Source: JAWVYT01 sp046483065 (GTDB lineage Bacteria; Gemmatimonadota; Gemmatimonadetes; Longimicrobiales; RSA9). Taken from it: a stretch of DNA of 35,270 bases. A model generated the notes under the pieces. It was not told the origin of the DNA, searched no databases, and worked only from the letters and a program-made list of their open reading frames with translations. Where the stretch lies: assembly GCA_046483065.1 (NCBI GenBank), contig JAWODW010000081.1, positions 1-35,270 on the forward strand, read 5' to 3'. The position numbers and the translations under genes are program-made. Shown in pieces: positions 1 through 7,357 of the stretch (the first letter of the stretch is position 1; each line of letters starts with the position of its first letter).

Positions 1-188
1 TCGTCGTTCTCGTACATGGCAAAGGCCGTCGAGGCCTCGGTGACCATGACGCAGTTGACCTTGGCGATCTGCACGTCATCCGCCGCATAGTAGTGGGGGT
101 TCTTGACAAAGACCATCTCGTCTTCGTGGTCCCACGTGTCGACATGTTCCTCGATGGAGTCCTGGGGCACGGGTCGGTTGCCGCTGTC
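1..188 (-). pseudogene. Fragment of a family-5 (oligopeptide/dipeptide) ABC transporter solute-binding protein, cut at both ends
   Basis: Reading leftward, an open frame from an in-frame TGA (191..189) to the window edge encodes a peptide with the typical central motif of SBP_bac_5 proteins. It runs from HEDEMVFVKNPHYYAADDV to STAFAMYENDE, where family members have a W-x-H-[DE]-x(4)-v-NP-x-Y sequence and then a TA-x-A-x-Y-x-[NS]-GE sequence. Only about 60 residues are present. The signal peptide and N-terminal lobe are missing on the upstream side, where a low-complexity spacer begins, and the rest runs off the window. Third positions are less GC-rich than in the neighbouring genes. The protein would bind peptides or similar solutes in the periplasm if intact. 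It is either a decayed remnant or a chimeric contig end; I cannot tell which. Confidence 0.6.
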
Positions 189-194
189 TCAGTC

Positions 195-293
195 GGCCTG
201 TACCTCGCCCTCCGCTTCGTACTTCGCCCTTTCCCTGCTTGAAGGGGGGCTGGGGAGAGGGAGAGGTACGAAGTCGAGGTACAGGTACAGGCC
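195..293. repeat. Low-complexity spacer with nested imperfect inverted repeat
   Basis: CCTGTACCTCG (197..207) is exactly complementary to CGAGGTACAGG (275..285), and inside it CTTCGTAC (215..222) pairs with GTACGAAG (266..273). The centre is purine/pyrimidine-skewed (CCCTTTCCC versus GGGGAGAGGGAGAGG). No coding signal is visible from 189 to 434. The element lies downstream of the zinc-finger gene (which is transcribed towards it) and could act as a transcription end, or be a member of a dispersed intergenic repeat family. I see no second copy in this window. Confidence 0.45.
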
Positions 294-434
294 GAGGTCG
301 AAGGAGAAAATGAAGGAGAAGAGGTCGGCCGCGCGGATGGATCGCGCCCCCGACGACGTTGAATTCGCCGGGGGCGTTGCGTCGTGCCTCGAAGGGAGCC
401 CTGAGAGCTGTTACTCAGATCTCCGACGCCGTCG

Positions 435-845
435 TCAGGCGGCGTCGGCCTCCTCTTCCTCTTCCTTGCTCCGTTTGCACTCGATGCAGTAGTGGGCGTG
501 GGGCAGAGCGTCGAGGCGGTCGAAATCGATGAGGTTGCCACAGGTCTGGCAGAACCCGAAGCTCTCGGGCTCCTTGTAGAGCCGACGCAGCGCTTCCTCG
601 ATCCGGTAGAGGTAGCGACCCTCCTTGCTGGCGAACAGGAGCATCTTCTCCCGCTCCATGGCGTCCGTACCGAGGTCGGCCATGTGATCGGAGTAGGAGT
701 AAAGATCCGAGTCGCCCTGCTCCGCCGAGATCTTGGAGAGCTCGTCGTAGCGCCCGAGGGAGCGAAGCGCCCTCTCACGCTCGCGCAGGAGCCGTTTCTG
801 GAGCTGTTCAAGCTGCTTCTTCGTCAACTTCTTCTTCTTTGCCAT
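435..845 (-). CDS. TraR/DksA-family C4 zinc-finger protein (YteA/YocK-like)
   Basis: The 136-residue product has a lysine-rich N-terminus (MAKKKKLTKK), a long helical segment (about 10-95) and a C-terminal DksA/TraR zinc finger with all four cysteines (C99, C102, C120, C123), then an acidic tail. DksA-family proteins enter the RNA polymerase secondary channel and modulate initiation. The helix does not carry the DxxDxA coil-tip motif of E. coli DksA. Instead the stretch YSYSDHMADLGTDAMEREK resembles the Firmicutes YteA/YocK subgroup (SYDNHPADLGTE-x-x-EREK). The start at 845 is chosen because GGAG lies just upstream and the 15 upstream codons look non-coding. A promoter candidate lies at 894..922. 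I infer a regulator of transcription; a direct ppGpp role cannot be claimed. Confidence 0.85.
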   Translation of the reverse strand: MAKKKKLTKKQLEQLQKRLLRERERALRSLGRYDELSKISAEQGDSDLYSYSDHMADLGTDAMEREKMLLFASKEGRYLYRIEEALRRLYKEPESFGFCQTCGNLIDFDRLDALPHAHYCIECKRSKEEEEEADAA

Positions 846-893
846 GGGTCTCCGGTCTGGTTTCAGCCGAACCCGGCCATCCGATAACATGAA

Positions 894-922
894 AATGTAG
901 CCGCACTGCCGGGATCGATCAA
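894..922 (-). promoter_or_regulatory. Putative promoter of the TraR/DksA-type gene
   Basis: On the minus strand TTGATC (922..917) is followed after 17 bp by TACATT (899..894), giving a 5' leader of roughly 40 nt. It matches the TTGnnn/TAnnTT pattern seen upstream of several other genes in this window. Confidence 0.45.
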
Positions 923-1047
923 CTCCACGTCGAGAGAGGGCGGGCGGGTCGTGGGCATCGTCCGTCCGGCCTTCTCCCGTGGCCCTCTCCGGCGGCCCTC
1001 TCCGGCGACCGTTTTCGGCAGTCGGTGCCCGTGGGGGGGCGCGGGAT

Positions 1048-1077
1048 TTGTGAATACCGGGGCGAGGCCCGTAAGTT
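1048..1077 (+). promoter_or_regulatory. Putative promoter of acs
   Basis: TTGTGA (1048..1053), 18 bp, TAAGTT (1072..1077), about 50 bp before the acs start. It has the same spacing and TAnnTT shape as the other candidates. The 284-bp divergent spacer between the zinc-finger gene and acs otherwise shows only C/T-rich sequence (about 965..1010). Confidence 0.45.
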
Positions 1078-1129
1078 GCGCACCTGCATGTACGACAATC
1101 TCTGAGCAGTCCCCCCGGAGGACGAGGTT

Positions 1130-3076
1130 ATGGCTACGGACGAACGCGCGCTGGAAGCACTGTTGGAGGAGTCGCGCACCTTCGAGCCCTCGGAACGGTT
1201 CCGCGCGGCGGCGAACGCGTCGGATCCGGCCATCTACGAGCGGGCGGCGGAAGACCCCGAGGGGTTCTGGGCCGAGTGGGCGGAGCAGCTCGACTGGTTC
1301 GAGAAGTGGGACACGGTGCTGGAGTGGACGCCTCCGCACGCGAAGTGGTTCGGTGGCGGCACGCTGAACGTGGCCCATAACTGCCTGGACCGTCACCTGG
1401 ACGGTCCGACGCGGAACAAGGCCGCGCTGGTCTGGGAAGGCGAGCCCGGCGACCAGCGGACGTTCACGTACTGGGACCTGCACCGGGAGGTGGGGAAGTT
1501 CGCCAACGTGCTGAAGGATCTGGGTGTGGCGCGGGGCGACCGTGTGGCCATCTACCTGCCGATGATCCCGGAAGCGGCCATCGCCATGCTGGCGTGCACC
1601 CGGATCGGCGCGATCCACTCGGTGGTCTTCGGCGGGTTCAGCGCCGAGAGTCTCCGGGACCGGATCATCGACGCGGACGCGAGGGTGCTCATCACCGCGG
1701 ACGGCGGCTACCGTCGGGGTCGCGTGGTGCCGCTCAAGGACACGGCGGACAAGGCGCTGAAGGAGGCGTCGTCCATCGAGGACGTGGTGGTGGTTCGCCG
1801 TCGGCTCATCGCCCAGGACCCGCAGGTCCACATGAAGCCGGGCCGCGACCACTGGTACCACGAGCTGATGCAGGAAGCCTCGCCGGAGTGTGCGGCCGAG
1901 GCGATGGACGCCGAGGACGAGCTCTTCATCCTGTACACGTCGGGGACCACGGGGAAGCCGAAGGGCGTGGTCCACACCACCGGCGGCTACCTGACGCACG
2001 TGACGGCCACCACCAAGCTGGTGTTCGACCTGAAGGAAGACGACATGTACTGGTGCACGGCCGACGTGGGGTGGATCACGGGCCACTCGTACATCGTGTA
2101 CGGCCCGCTGGCGAACGGGGCCACGGTCTTCATGTACGAGGGCGCACCGGACTGGCCGGACCGGGGCCGGTTCTGGAAGCTGGTGCAGAAGTACGGGGTG
2201 ACGATCTTCTACACGGCACCCACGGCGATCCGAGCGTTCATGCGCTGGGGGACCGAGCACCCGGAGCGGTACGACCTGTCGAGCCTGCGGCTGCTGGGCA
2301 CGGTGGGGGAGCCGATCAACCCGGAGGCGTGGATGTGGTACCGGGAGCACATCGGGCCGAAGGACATCCCCATCGTCGACACGTGGTGGCAGACGGAGAC
2401 GGGCGGGATCATGATCACGCCGCTCCCGGGGATCACCGCCACGAAGCCCGGGAGCGCCACCGTCCCGTTCCCCGGTGTGAGCGCCACGCTCCTGAACGAG
2501 GAGGGCGATGACGTCTCCGCCGGCTACCTGGCGGTCACGAAGCCGTGGCCGGGGATGCTTCGCACCATCTGGGGCGATGACGCCCGGTTCCGGGAGACCT
2601 ACTGGTCGAAGTGGAACGACGTCTACTTCCCCGGCGATGGGGCGAAGCGGGACGACGACGGCTACTTCTGGATTCTGGGCCGGGTCGATGACGTGCTGAA
2701 CGTGGCCGGGCACCGGATCGGGACCATGGAGGTGGAGAGCGCGCTGGTGGACCACGCGTCGGTGGCCGAGGCCGCTGTGGTGGGGAAGGCCGATGAGCTG
2801 AAGGGGCAGGCCATCGCCGCGTTCGTGACGCTCCGAGACGGGATCGAGGTGACCGACGCCCTGAAGGAGGATCTGCGGGAACACGTGGCCGAGAAGATCG
2901 GGGCCATCGCGAAGCCGAGCGCCATCATCTTCACCGCCGAGCTGCCGAAGACGCGCTCGGGGAAGATCATGCGGCGGCTGCTCAAGGACATCGCCGAGGG
3001 CCGGGCCGTGGGCGACACCACCACCCTGGCGGACCCGAGCGTGGTGGAGAAGCTGAAGGCCCAGTACGGTGGGTAG
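1130..3076 (+). CDS. acs: Acetyl-CoA synthetase (AMP-forming)
   Basis: The 648-residue protein has full family length. It activates acetate to acetyl-AMP and then to acetyl-CoA, feeding acetate into central metabolism in the cytosol. Visible signatures are the phosphate-binding loop Y269-TSGTTGKPKG, the WWQTETGG adenylate-site motif, the hinge region GRVDDVLNVAGHRIGTMEVE, and the C-terminal PKTRSGKIMRRLL motif. The last of these contains the catalytic, acetylatable lysine (K612, equivalent to K609 of Salmonella Acs). The ATG at 1130 follows a good GGAGGACGAGG Shine-Dalgarno. The gene stands alone, divergent from the zinc-finger gene and convergent with egtD. No Pat/CobB-type regulator of its acetylation is in the window. 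Confidence 0.96.
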   Translation: MATDERALEALLEESRTFEPSERFRAAANASDPAIYERAAEDPEGFWAEWAEQLDWFEKWDTVLEWTPPHAKWFGGGTLNVAHNCLDRHLDGPTRNKAALVWEGEPGDQRTFTYWDLHREVGKFANVLKDLGVARGDRVAIYLPMIPEAAIAMLACTRIGAIHSVVFGGFSAESLRDRIIDADARVLITADGGYRRGRVVPLKDTADKALKEASSIEDVVVVRRRLIAQDPQVHMKPGRDHWYHELMQEASPECAAEAMDAEDELFILYTSGTTGKPKGVVHTTGGYLTHVTATTKLVFDLKEDDMYWCTADVGWITGHSYIVYGPLANGATVFMYEGAPDWPDRGRFWKLVQKYGVTIFYTAPTAIRAFMRWGTEHPERYDLSSLRLLGTVGEPINPEAWMWYREHIGPKDIPIVDTWWQTETGGIMITPLPGITATKPGSATVPFPGVSATLLNEEGDDVSAGYLAVTKPWPGMLRTIWGDDARFRETYWSKWNDVYFPGDGAKRDDDGYFWILGRVDDVLNVAGHRIGTMEVESALVDHASVAEAAVVGKADELKGQAIAAFVTLRDGIEVTDALKEDLREHVAEKIGAIAKPSAIIFTAELPKTRSGKIMRRLLKDIAEGRAVGDTTTLADPSVVEKLKAQYGG

Positions 3077-3122
3077 GGCACCCCTGAAGGTCGGAGCGTA
3101 AGCGGCGCCGGCGCTACCCGGG

Positions 3123-4064
3123 CTACGGAACCGGCCGTCCGAGGACCAGGGCGAACCCCGGGGGCTCGACGGCGAACCGCTCCACGGTCAGCCCGGCGCC
3201 CTCGAACATGGACTCGATGGACGCGCGGGTGTACTTGCAGCTCAACTCCGTCCGGATGGTCTCGCCGGCCGCGAAGGTGAACTCCCCGGCCTCGGGGATG
3301 GTCACCGTGTATGGGGCCGCGGCCACCAGGTGCATCTCGATCCGCTCGTGGTCCACGGCGTACAGCGCCCGGTGCGTGAACCCGTCCAGGTCGAAGTCGG
3401 CCCCGAGCTCCCGGTTCAGGACCCGAAGCACGTTCAGGTTGAAGGCGGCCGTCACGCCCGCCGCGTCGTTGTAGGCCGCCTCCAGCACGGCCACGTCCTT
3501 CCGGAGGTCGAAGCCGACCAGGAACCGGTCGGTGGCGTCCATCTCCGCGCGGACGCGGCCGAGCAGCGCCACGCCGTCGTCGCGAGGGAAGTTGCCGATG
3601 GTGCCGCCCAGGAGGGCGAAGAGGACGGGGCGCGGGAGGTGGTCCGGCAGGTGGAAGCCGGCGCTGATGTCCGCCACCAGCGGCCGGACCGCCGCCTCCG
3701 GGTATGCTTCCCGGAGATCCGCCGCCACCTGCTCGAGGAACTCGCCGCTGATGTCGATGGGCACGAAGACCGGCTCGGCCACGGCGTCGTGCATGGCATC
3801 GAGGATCGACCGGGTCTTGTCCGCGGCGCCGGCGCCCAGCTCCACGAGCGTGGCCGGCCGCTGCTCGTGGACCCAGACGGGCATGTGCGCCTCCAGCAGC
3901 GCCCGCTCCGCCCGGGTGGGATAGTACTCGGGCAGGCGGGTGATTTCCTCGAAGAGCTCGGAGCCTCGCCGGTCGTAGAAATACTTGGGCGAGAGTGTCT
4001 TCTGCGGCCGCGACAGCCCGTCCGCCACCTCCGCCCGCATCCGCCGCCGCTCCTCAGCCGTCAT
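3123..4064 (-). CDS. egtD: L-histidine N(alpha)-methyltransferase (hercynine synthase)
   Basis: The 313-residue protein has the size of EgtD, which uses three S-adenosylmethionines to trimethylate histidine to hercynine, the first committed step to ergothioneine. Motifs in order are FYDRRGSELFEEITRLPEYYPTR near the N-terminus, the SAM loop LVELGAGAADKTR, VPIDIS, LGGTIGNFP, and YNDAAGVTAAFNLN with the substrate-binding Asn-Asp/Tyr region. Near the end is ETIRTELSCKYT, carrying the Glu and Ser that contact the histidine substrate in the mycobacterial enzyme. The start ATG at 4064 follows the expected N-terminus. No egtB (sulfoxide synthase) or egtE (lyase) is present here. Hercynine could be the end product, or the other genes could lie elsewhere. 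The divergent neighbour is an OpuC/EgtU-like transporter. Confidence 0.93.
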   Translation of the reverse strand: MTAEERRRMRAEVADGLSRPQKTLSPKYFYDRRGSELFEEITRLPEYYPTRAERALLEAHMPVWVHEQRPATLVELGAGAADKTRSILDAMHDAVAEPVFVPIDISGEFLEQVAADLREAYPEAAVRPLVADISAGFHLPDHLPRPVLFALLGGTIGNFPRDDGVALLGRVRAEMDATDRFLVGFDLRKDVAVLEAAYNDAAGVTAAFNLNVLRVLNRELGADFDLDGFTHRALYAVDHERIEMHLVAAAPYTVTIPEAGEFTFAAGETIRTELSCKYTRASIESMFEGAGLTVERFAVEPPGFALVLGRPVP

Positions 4065-4319
4065 ACCTGCCCTCCGCTTTCCGTACCCGATCTCTCAAAG
4101 GTCCCCCGTTGGGCCCGACCGGAGCTCGCCGAACGTGCAACCCTCGGGGTGGGGGCCTATCTTCCATTCCGGCCATGGCTCCTCGAAACCGAGGTATGTT
4201 GTGGTCTTCCGTGCCGTACAGGCAAACGCCGGGTCCGCGCTGTCGGTTCCCGACGCGCGGAGGAGCCGGGGTCCAGAGTCCGAATCCAGCGCCGGAAAGC
4301 GGAGCGGGGAGGGTAGTCG
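4065..4319. other. Divergent intergenic region between egtD and the ABC importer
   Basis: These 255 bp contain no convincing gene. A possible -10 for the rightward transporter is TATCTT (4158..4163), but the hexamer 18 bp upstream (CGTGCA) is a poor -35. No operator palindrome is obvious. Both transcription units must start here, so shared control is possible but not shown. Confidence 0.4.
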
Positions 4320-5051
4320 GTGAGTGAAGGCACGCTCGAAGCCAGGGACGTGGTCAAGCGCTACGGCGAGGTGGTGGCGCTCGATGGCGTGTCGCTGCAG
4401 GTGGAGTCCGGCGAGTGCATCGCGCTGGTGGGGGAGAGCGGGTCAGGGAAGACCACGCTCCTGCGGTGCTTCAACGGTATGGTGGAGCCGGACGGCGGCA
4501 CGGTCCTGGTCGACGGCGACGACGTGGCGGACCGCGACCCGATCCGGCTGCGGCGCTCCATCGGCTACGTGCAGCAGGAGGGCGGGCTGCTGCCCCACTG
4601 GACGGTGCTCCGCAACGCCTCCATGGTGCCGTGGCTCCGGGGCGAGGATGACGCCCGGGACGCGGCCCGGGAGGCGCTGGAGATGGTGAGCCTGCCGCCC
4701 GACGACTACGCCGACCGGTGGCCGGCGGAGCTCTCCGGCGGCCAGCGGCAGCGGGTGGCCATTGCCCGGGCGCTGGCCGGTCACCCGTCGATCCTCCTCA
4801 TGGACGAGCCGTTCGGCGCCCTCGATGCCATCACTCGGAGCGAGCTCCACGACGCGTTCATCGAGCTCATGGACCGGATCCAGGCCACGTGCGTGCTGGT
4901 CACCCACGACATCAGCGAGGCGGTAATGCTAGCCGACCGGGTGGCGGTCCTCCTGGAGGGCGGGCTCGAGCAGGTGGGTGCGCCGCAGGAGCTGGAGGAG
5001 GCGCCGGCGACGGAGTACGTGGAACGGCTGCTCCAGCGGGCGGCCGTATGA
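4320..5051 (+). CDS. OpuC/ProV-type ABC transporter ATPase (betaine-like substrate)
   Basis: The 243-residue nucleotide-binding subunit has Walker A GESGSGKT (38-45), Q-loop QQEGGLL, signature LSGGQ (138-142), Walker B ILLMDEP (158-164) and switch H196. The sequence is closest in character to the OpuCA/OsmV/EgtV group importing quaternary amines, but it lacks the C-terminal CBS pair of many OpuCA proteins. GTG at 4320 is preceded by GGGGAGGG. Its stop overlaps the next ATG (ATGA at 5048), so it is translationally coupled to the binding-protein/permease gene. It would power uptake by the neighbouring membrane protein. The substrate could be glycine betaine, choline, or, given egtD next door, hercynine or ergothioneine. 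Confidence 0.9.
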   Translation: MSEGTLEARDVVKRYGEVVALDGVSLQVESGECIALVGESGSGKTTLLRCFNGMVEPDGGTVLVDGDDVADRDPIRLRRSIGYVQQEGGLLPHWTVLRNASMVPWLRGEDDARDAAREALEMVSLPPDDYADRWPAELSGGQRQRVAIARALAGHPSILLMDEPFGALDAITRSELHDAFIELMDRIQATCVLVTHDISEAVMLADRVAVLLEGGLEQVGAPQELEEAPATEYVERLLQRAAV

Positions 5052-6742
5052 GGCGGCTGCGGCGCTTCGTGGTCGGGGTCGGACTGCTGGTCGGGGGGGC
5101 GGCCGCGGCGTTCGCGGTGGGGTCATTGTTCGTAGCGGGCCCACTATTCGCGGCGGAGCCATCGTTCGCGGCGGGCGGGGCGCTCGGGGCGTCCCAGGAA
5201 CCTCCGGCTGCCGACACCGCGGGTCCCCCGGTGGTCATCGGGAGCAAGCCGTTCGCCGAGAGCTACCTGCTGGCGGAGATCTTCGGGCAGCTGCTGGAGG
5301 CGGGCGGCTATACCGTGGACCGGCGCTTCGGGCTCGGCGAGACGGAGATCACGTTCCAGGCGCTGCGCAACGGCGAGATCGACCTGTACCCGGAGTACAC
5401 CGGCACGGGGCTGGTGGCGATCCTCGGCGCGGAGCCGTCGTCGGACCCGGACTCGGTGCTCCGCCACGTCCGGGACGTCTTCCGGGAGCGGTGGGACGTC
5501 TACTGGCTCGCGCCGCTGGGGTTCCAGAACACCTTCGCCATCGCCGTCACGCAGGAGACGGCCGAGGAATACGACCTGACCACGCTGTCGGATCTCTCCC
5601 GGGAGGCTCCGAACCTCATGGCCGGGCTCTCGCCCGACTTCCTCGGCCGCCCCGATGGGCTGCTCGGGCTACGGGAGGCGTACGGCGCCATGGAGTTCGC
5701 CGGCACCCGGTCGCTGGTCCAGGCGGTGAAGTACGAGGCGCTTGCGGCGGGGGAGGTGGACGTGATCGACGGCTACTCGACCGACGGCCAGATCGCCCGC
5801 TACGATCTGGTGGTCCTCGAAGACGACCGGCACTTCTTCCCGGCCTACGAGGCGGTCCCGTTGGTGGGCTCCGGGCTTTACCATGAGCGTCCCGCCGTGG
5901 TGGCGGTGCTCACCCAGCTCGCCGGGATGCTGGACGATGACGCGATGCGGCGCTTCAACCGGCGGGTCGAGGTCGAGGGCCACGAGCTCCACGACGTGGC
6001 CCGGGACGCCCTCCTCGAGCTCCGGCTGGTCGAGCCCGCCGAGGGTGAGGGCGGCGCAACGGGTGCCGGGCGCGACACAGGGGCGGTGGCCCGAGGCGGC
6101 GAGTCGCTGGTGCCGTATATGTGGGAGCGCCGGGCCATGCTGGGGCAGCTCACGCTCCGGCACCTCCTCCTGGTGGGCGTCTCGCTCCTGGCGGCCATCC
6201 TGTTGGCCGTGCCGCTCGGGCTCGCGCTGGAACGGGTGCGGCCTGCCGCCGAGGGGACGATCCGGGGCGTGGGGCTCCTCCAGACCATCCCGAGCATCGC
6301 GCTCCTGGCGTTCATGATCCCCCTCATCGGGATCGGCGTGAAGCCGGCGCTGGTGGCGCTCTTCCTCTACTCCCTCTACCCGATCCTGCGGAACACCTAC
6401 ACCGGCGTCCGCGACGCCAGCCCCGAGGCCGTCGACGCCGCCCGGGCGCTCGGGATGACCCGCTGGCAGCAGCTCCGCTGGGTCCGGCTCCCGCTGGCCG
6501 CCCCCGTCATCATGGCCGGGATCCGCACCGCCGCCGTCATCACCGTCGGCACCGCCACCCTGGCAGCGTTCATCGGCGCCGGCGGCCTCGGCGACCCCAT
6601 CGTCAGCGGCCTCACCCTCTCCGACACCAAGATGATCCTCTCGGGCGCCATCCCCGCCGCGCTCCTGGCGCTGGTGGTGGACGGCGGGCTGGCACTCGCC
6701 GAGAAAGTGGTCTCGCCGAAGGGGATCCCGGAGGAGGGCTGA
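5048..6742 (+). CDS. Fused substrate-binding protein and permease of an OpuC/EgtU-type ABC importer
   Basis: This is one 564-residue chain. An N-terminal hydrophobic signal or anchor (about 1-35) is followed by an OpuAC-type binding domain (about 60-340; VVIGSKPFAESYLLAE, YPEYTGTGL, DVIDGYSTDGQIARYDL) and a BPD-type permease domain (about 357-555). The permease has several membrane helices and the EAA loop EAVDAARALGMTRWQQLRWVRLP that docks to the ATPase. The binding domain precedes the permease, whereas well-known fused relatives (OpuFB, EgtU, ChoQ) place it after. The start ATG overlaps the ATPase stop by 4 bp. Residues 20-43 are built from four six-residue repeats. It would capture a quaternary-amine-like solute in the periplasm and pass it across the inner membrane. 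The ligand is unproven. Confidence 0.88.
   Translation: MRRLRRFVVGVGLLVGGAAAAFAVGSLFVAGPLFAAEPSFAAGGALGASQEPPAADTAGPPVVIGSKPFAESYLLAEIFGQLLEAGGYTVDRRFGLGETEITFQALRNGEIDLYPEYTGTGLVAILGAEPSSDPDSVLRHVRDVFRERWDVYWLAPLGFQNTFAIAVTQETAEEYDLTTLSDLSREAPNLMAGLSPDFLGRPDGLLGLREAYGAMEFAGTRSLVQAVKYEALAAGEVDVIDGYSTDGQIARYDLVVLEDDRHFFPAYEAVPLVGSGLYHERPAVVAVLTQLAGMLDDDAMRRFNRRVEVEGHELHDVARDALLELRLVEPAEGEGGATGAGRDTGAVARGGESLVPYMWERRAMLGQLTLRHLLLVGVSLLAAILLAVPLGLALERVRPAAEGTIRGVGLLQTIPSIALLAFMIPLIGIGVKPALVALFLYSLYPILRNTYTGVRDASPEAVDAARALGMTRWQQLRWVRLPLAAPVIMAGIRTAAVITVGTATLAAFIGAGGLGDPIVSGLTLSDTKMILSGAIPAALLALVVDGGLALAEKVVSPKGIPEEG
5105..5176 (+). repeat. Four 18-bp in-frame tandem repeats in the signal/linker region of the fused binding protein
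   Basis: Units at 5105..5122, 5123..5140, 5141..5158 and 5159..5176 encode AAFAVG, SLFVAG, PLFAAE and PSFAAG. The core TTCGnGGCGG-like sequence recurs at the same phase. The array lengthens the hydrophobic/linker segment just after the signal peptide. Confidence 0.7.
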
Positions 6743-6784
6743 GGAGTCCGCAGCGGCGGTGGCTTCCCGGGACCTCGTGGCTGC

Positions 6785-7357
6785 CTACGACCTGTCCCGG
6801 CTCGTCTCGCGCCGCGACCCGGTCCGGCGGCGCCGCTCGTGGCCCGGCACCCGGACGCCGCCCGAGGCCGCGGCACGGGGCAGCGTCGTTGGCGCAGTCC
6901 CCCGGTCGTGGTCCCGCCCGGCCTCCTCGGCCTGTCGGCTCCGGGTGGCCGGCCAGTGGGCCGCCACGCCCACGCTGTAGACTACGCCCAGCCCCAGGTG
7001 CGACCATGCCAGCGCCCGGATCAGGAGCTCGGCCGTGACCACCTGGAGCGCGTAGCCGGTAAGGACCAGCGCGACGAATGTGCCCGCGGCGATGAGCCCG
7101 CTCTTCCGGCCCTTCTTTACGCCCATCCGGAAGTGACGCCAGACGTGCCGTGACGTGATGAGCCCCACCGCGAATACCTGGAGCGGCGCGATGAGGATAT
7201 GCGCCTTCAGCACCCACGGCTGGAGCGGGTGGTTGACCACCGCCCACGGCTCGGGCGGCGTCATCATCTCCTTCATCCACCAGTAGACCAGGCCGGTGAT
7301 GAGCGTGCCCGCGGTGGTGAGCCAGACCGACCGGCGCTCGAAGGGCGTCATGGTCAC
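6785..7357 (-). CDS. Four-helix membrane protein with conserved-looking histidines (b-type-cytochrome-like)
   Basis: The 190-residue protein has four predicted membrane helices (about 10-28, 47-69, 86-107, 115-135) and histidines at 43, 53, 71, 75, 120 and 134. Several of these are near helix ends, as in small di-haem b-type cytochromes and DUF4405-type proteins. The tail after residue 136 is charged and probably cytoplasmic. GTG at 7357 overlaps the stop of the FMN-binding gene (GTGA); an ATG two codons further (7351) is the alternative. It is the last gene of the ApbE-barrel cluster, so I infer it passes quinol electrons out to the flavoprotein. Haem binding is not demonstrated, and a purely structural membrane protein is possible. 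Confidence 0.6.
   Translation of the reverse strand: MTMTPFERRSVWLTTAGTLITGLVYWWMKEMMTPPEPWAVVNHPLQPWVLKAHILIAPLQVFAVGLITSRHVWRHFRMGVKKGRKSGLIAAGTFVALVLTGYALQVVTAELLIRALAWSHLGLGVVYSVGVAAHWPATRSRQAEEAGRDHDRGTAPTTLPRAAASGGVRVPGHERRRRTGSRRETSRDRS

Noticed and set aside
863..2884. Very long open frame on the minus strand opposite acs
   Set aside because: It is Arg/His/Pro-rich antisense sequence with no family motifs, and it lies across an unmistakable acs gene. High GC keeps such frames open.
3077..3122. Bidirectional terminator between acs and egtD
   Set aside because: Only a short GC palindrome (around GGCGCCGGCGC) is present, without a long stem or U-runs; too weak to call.
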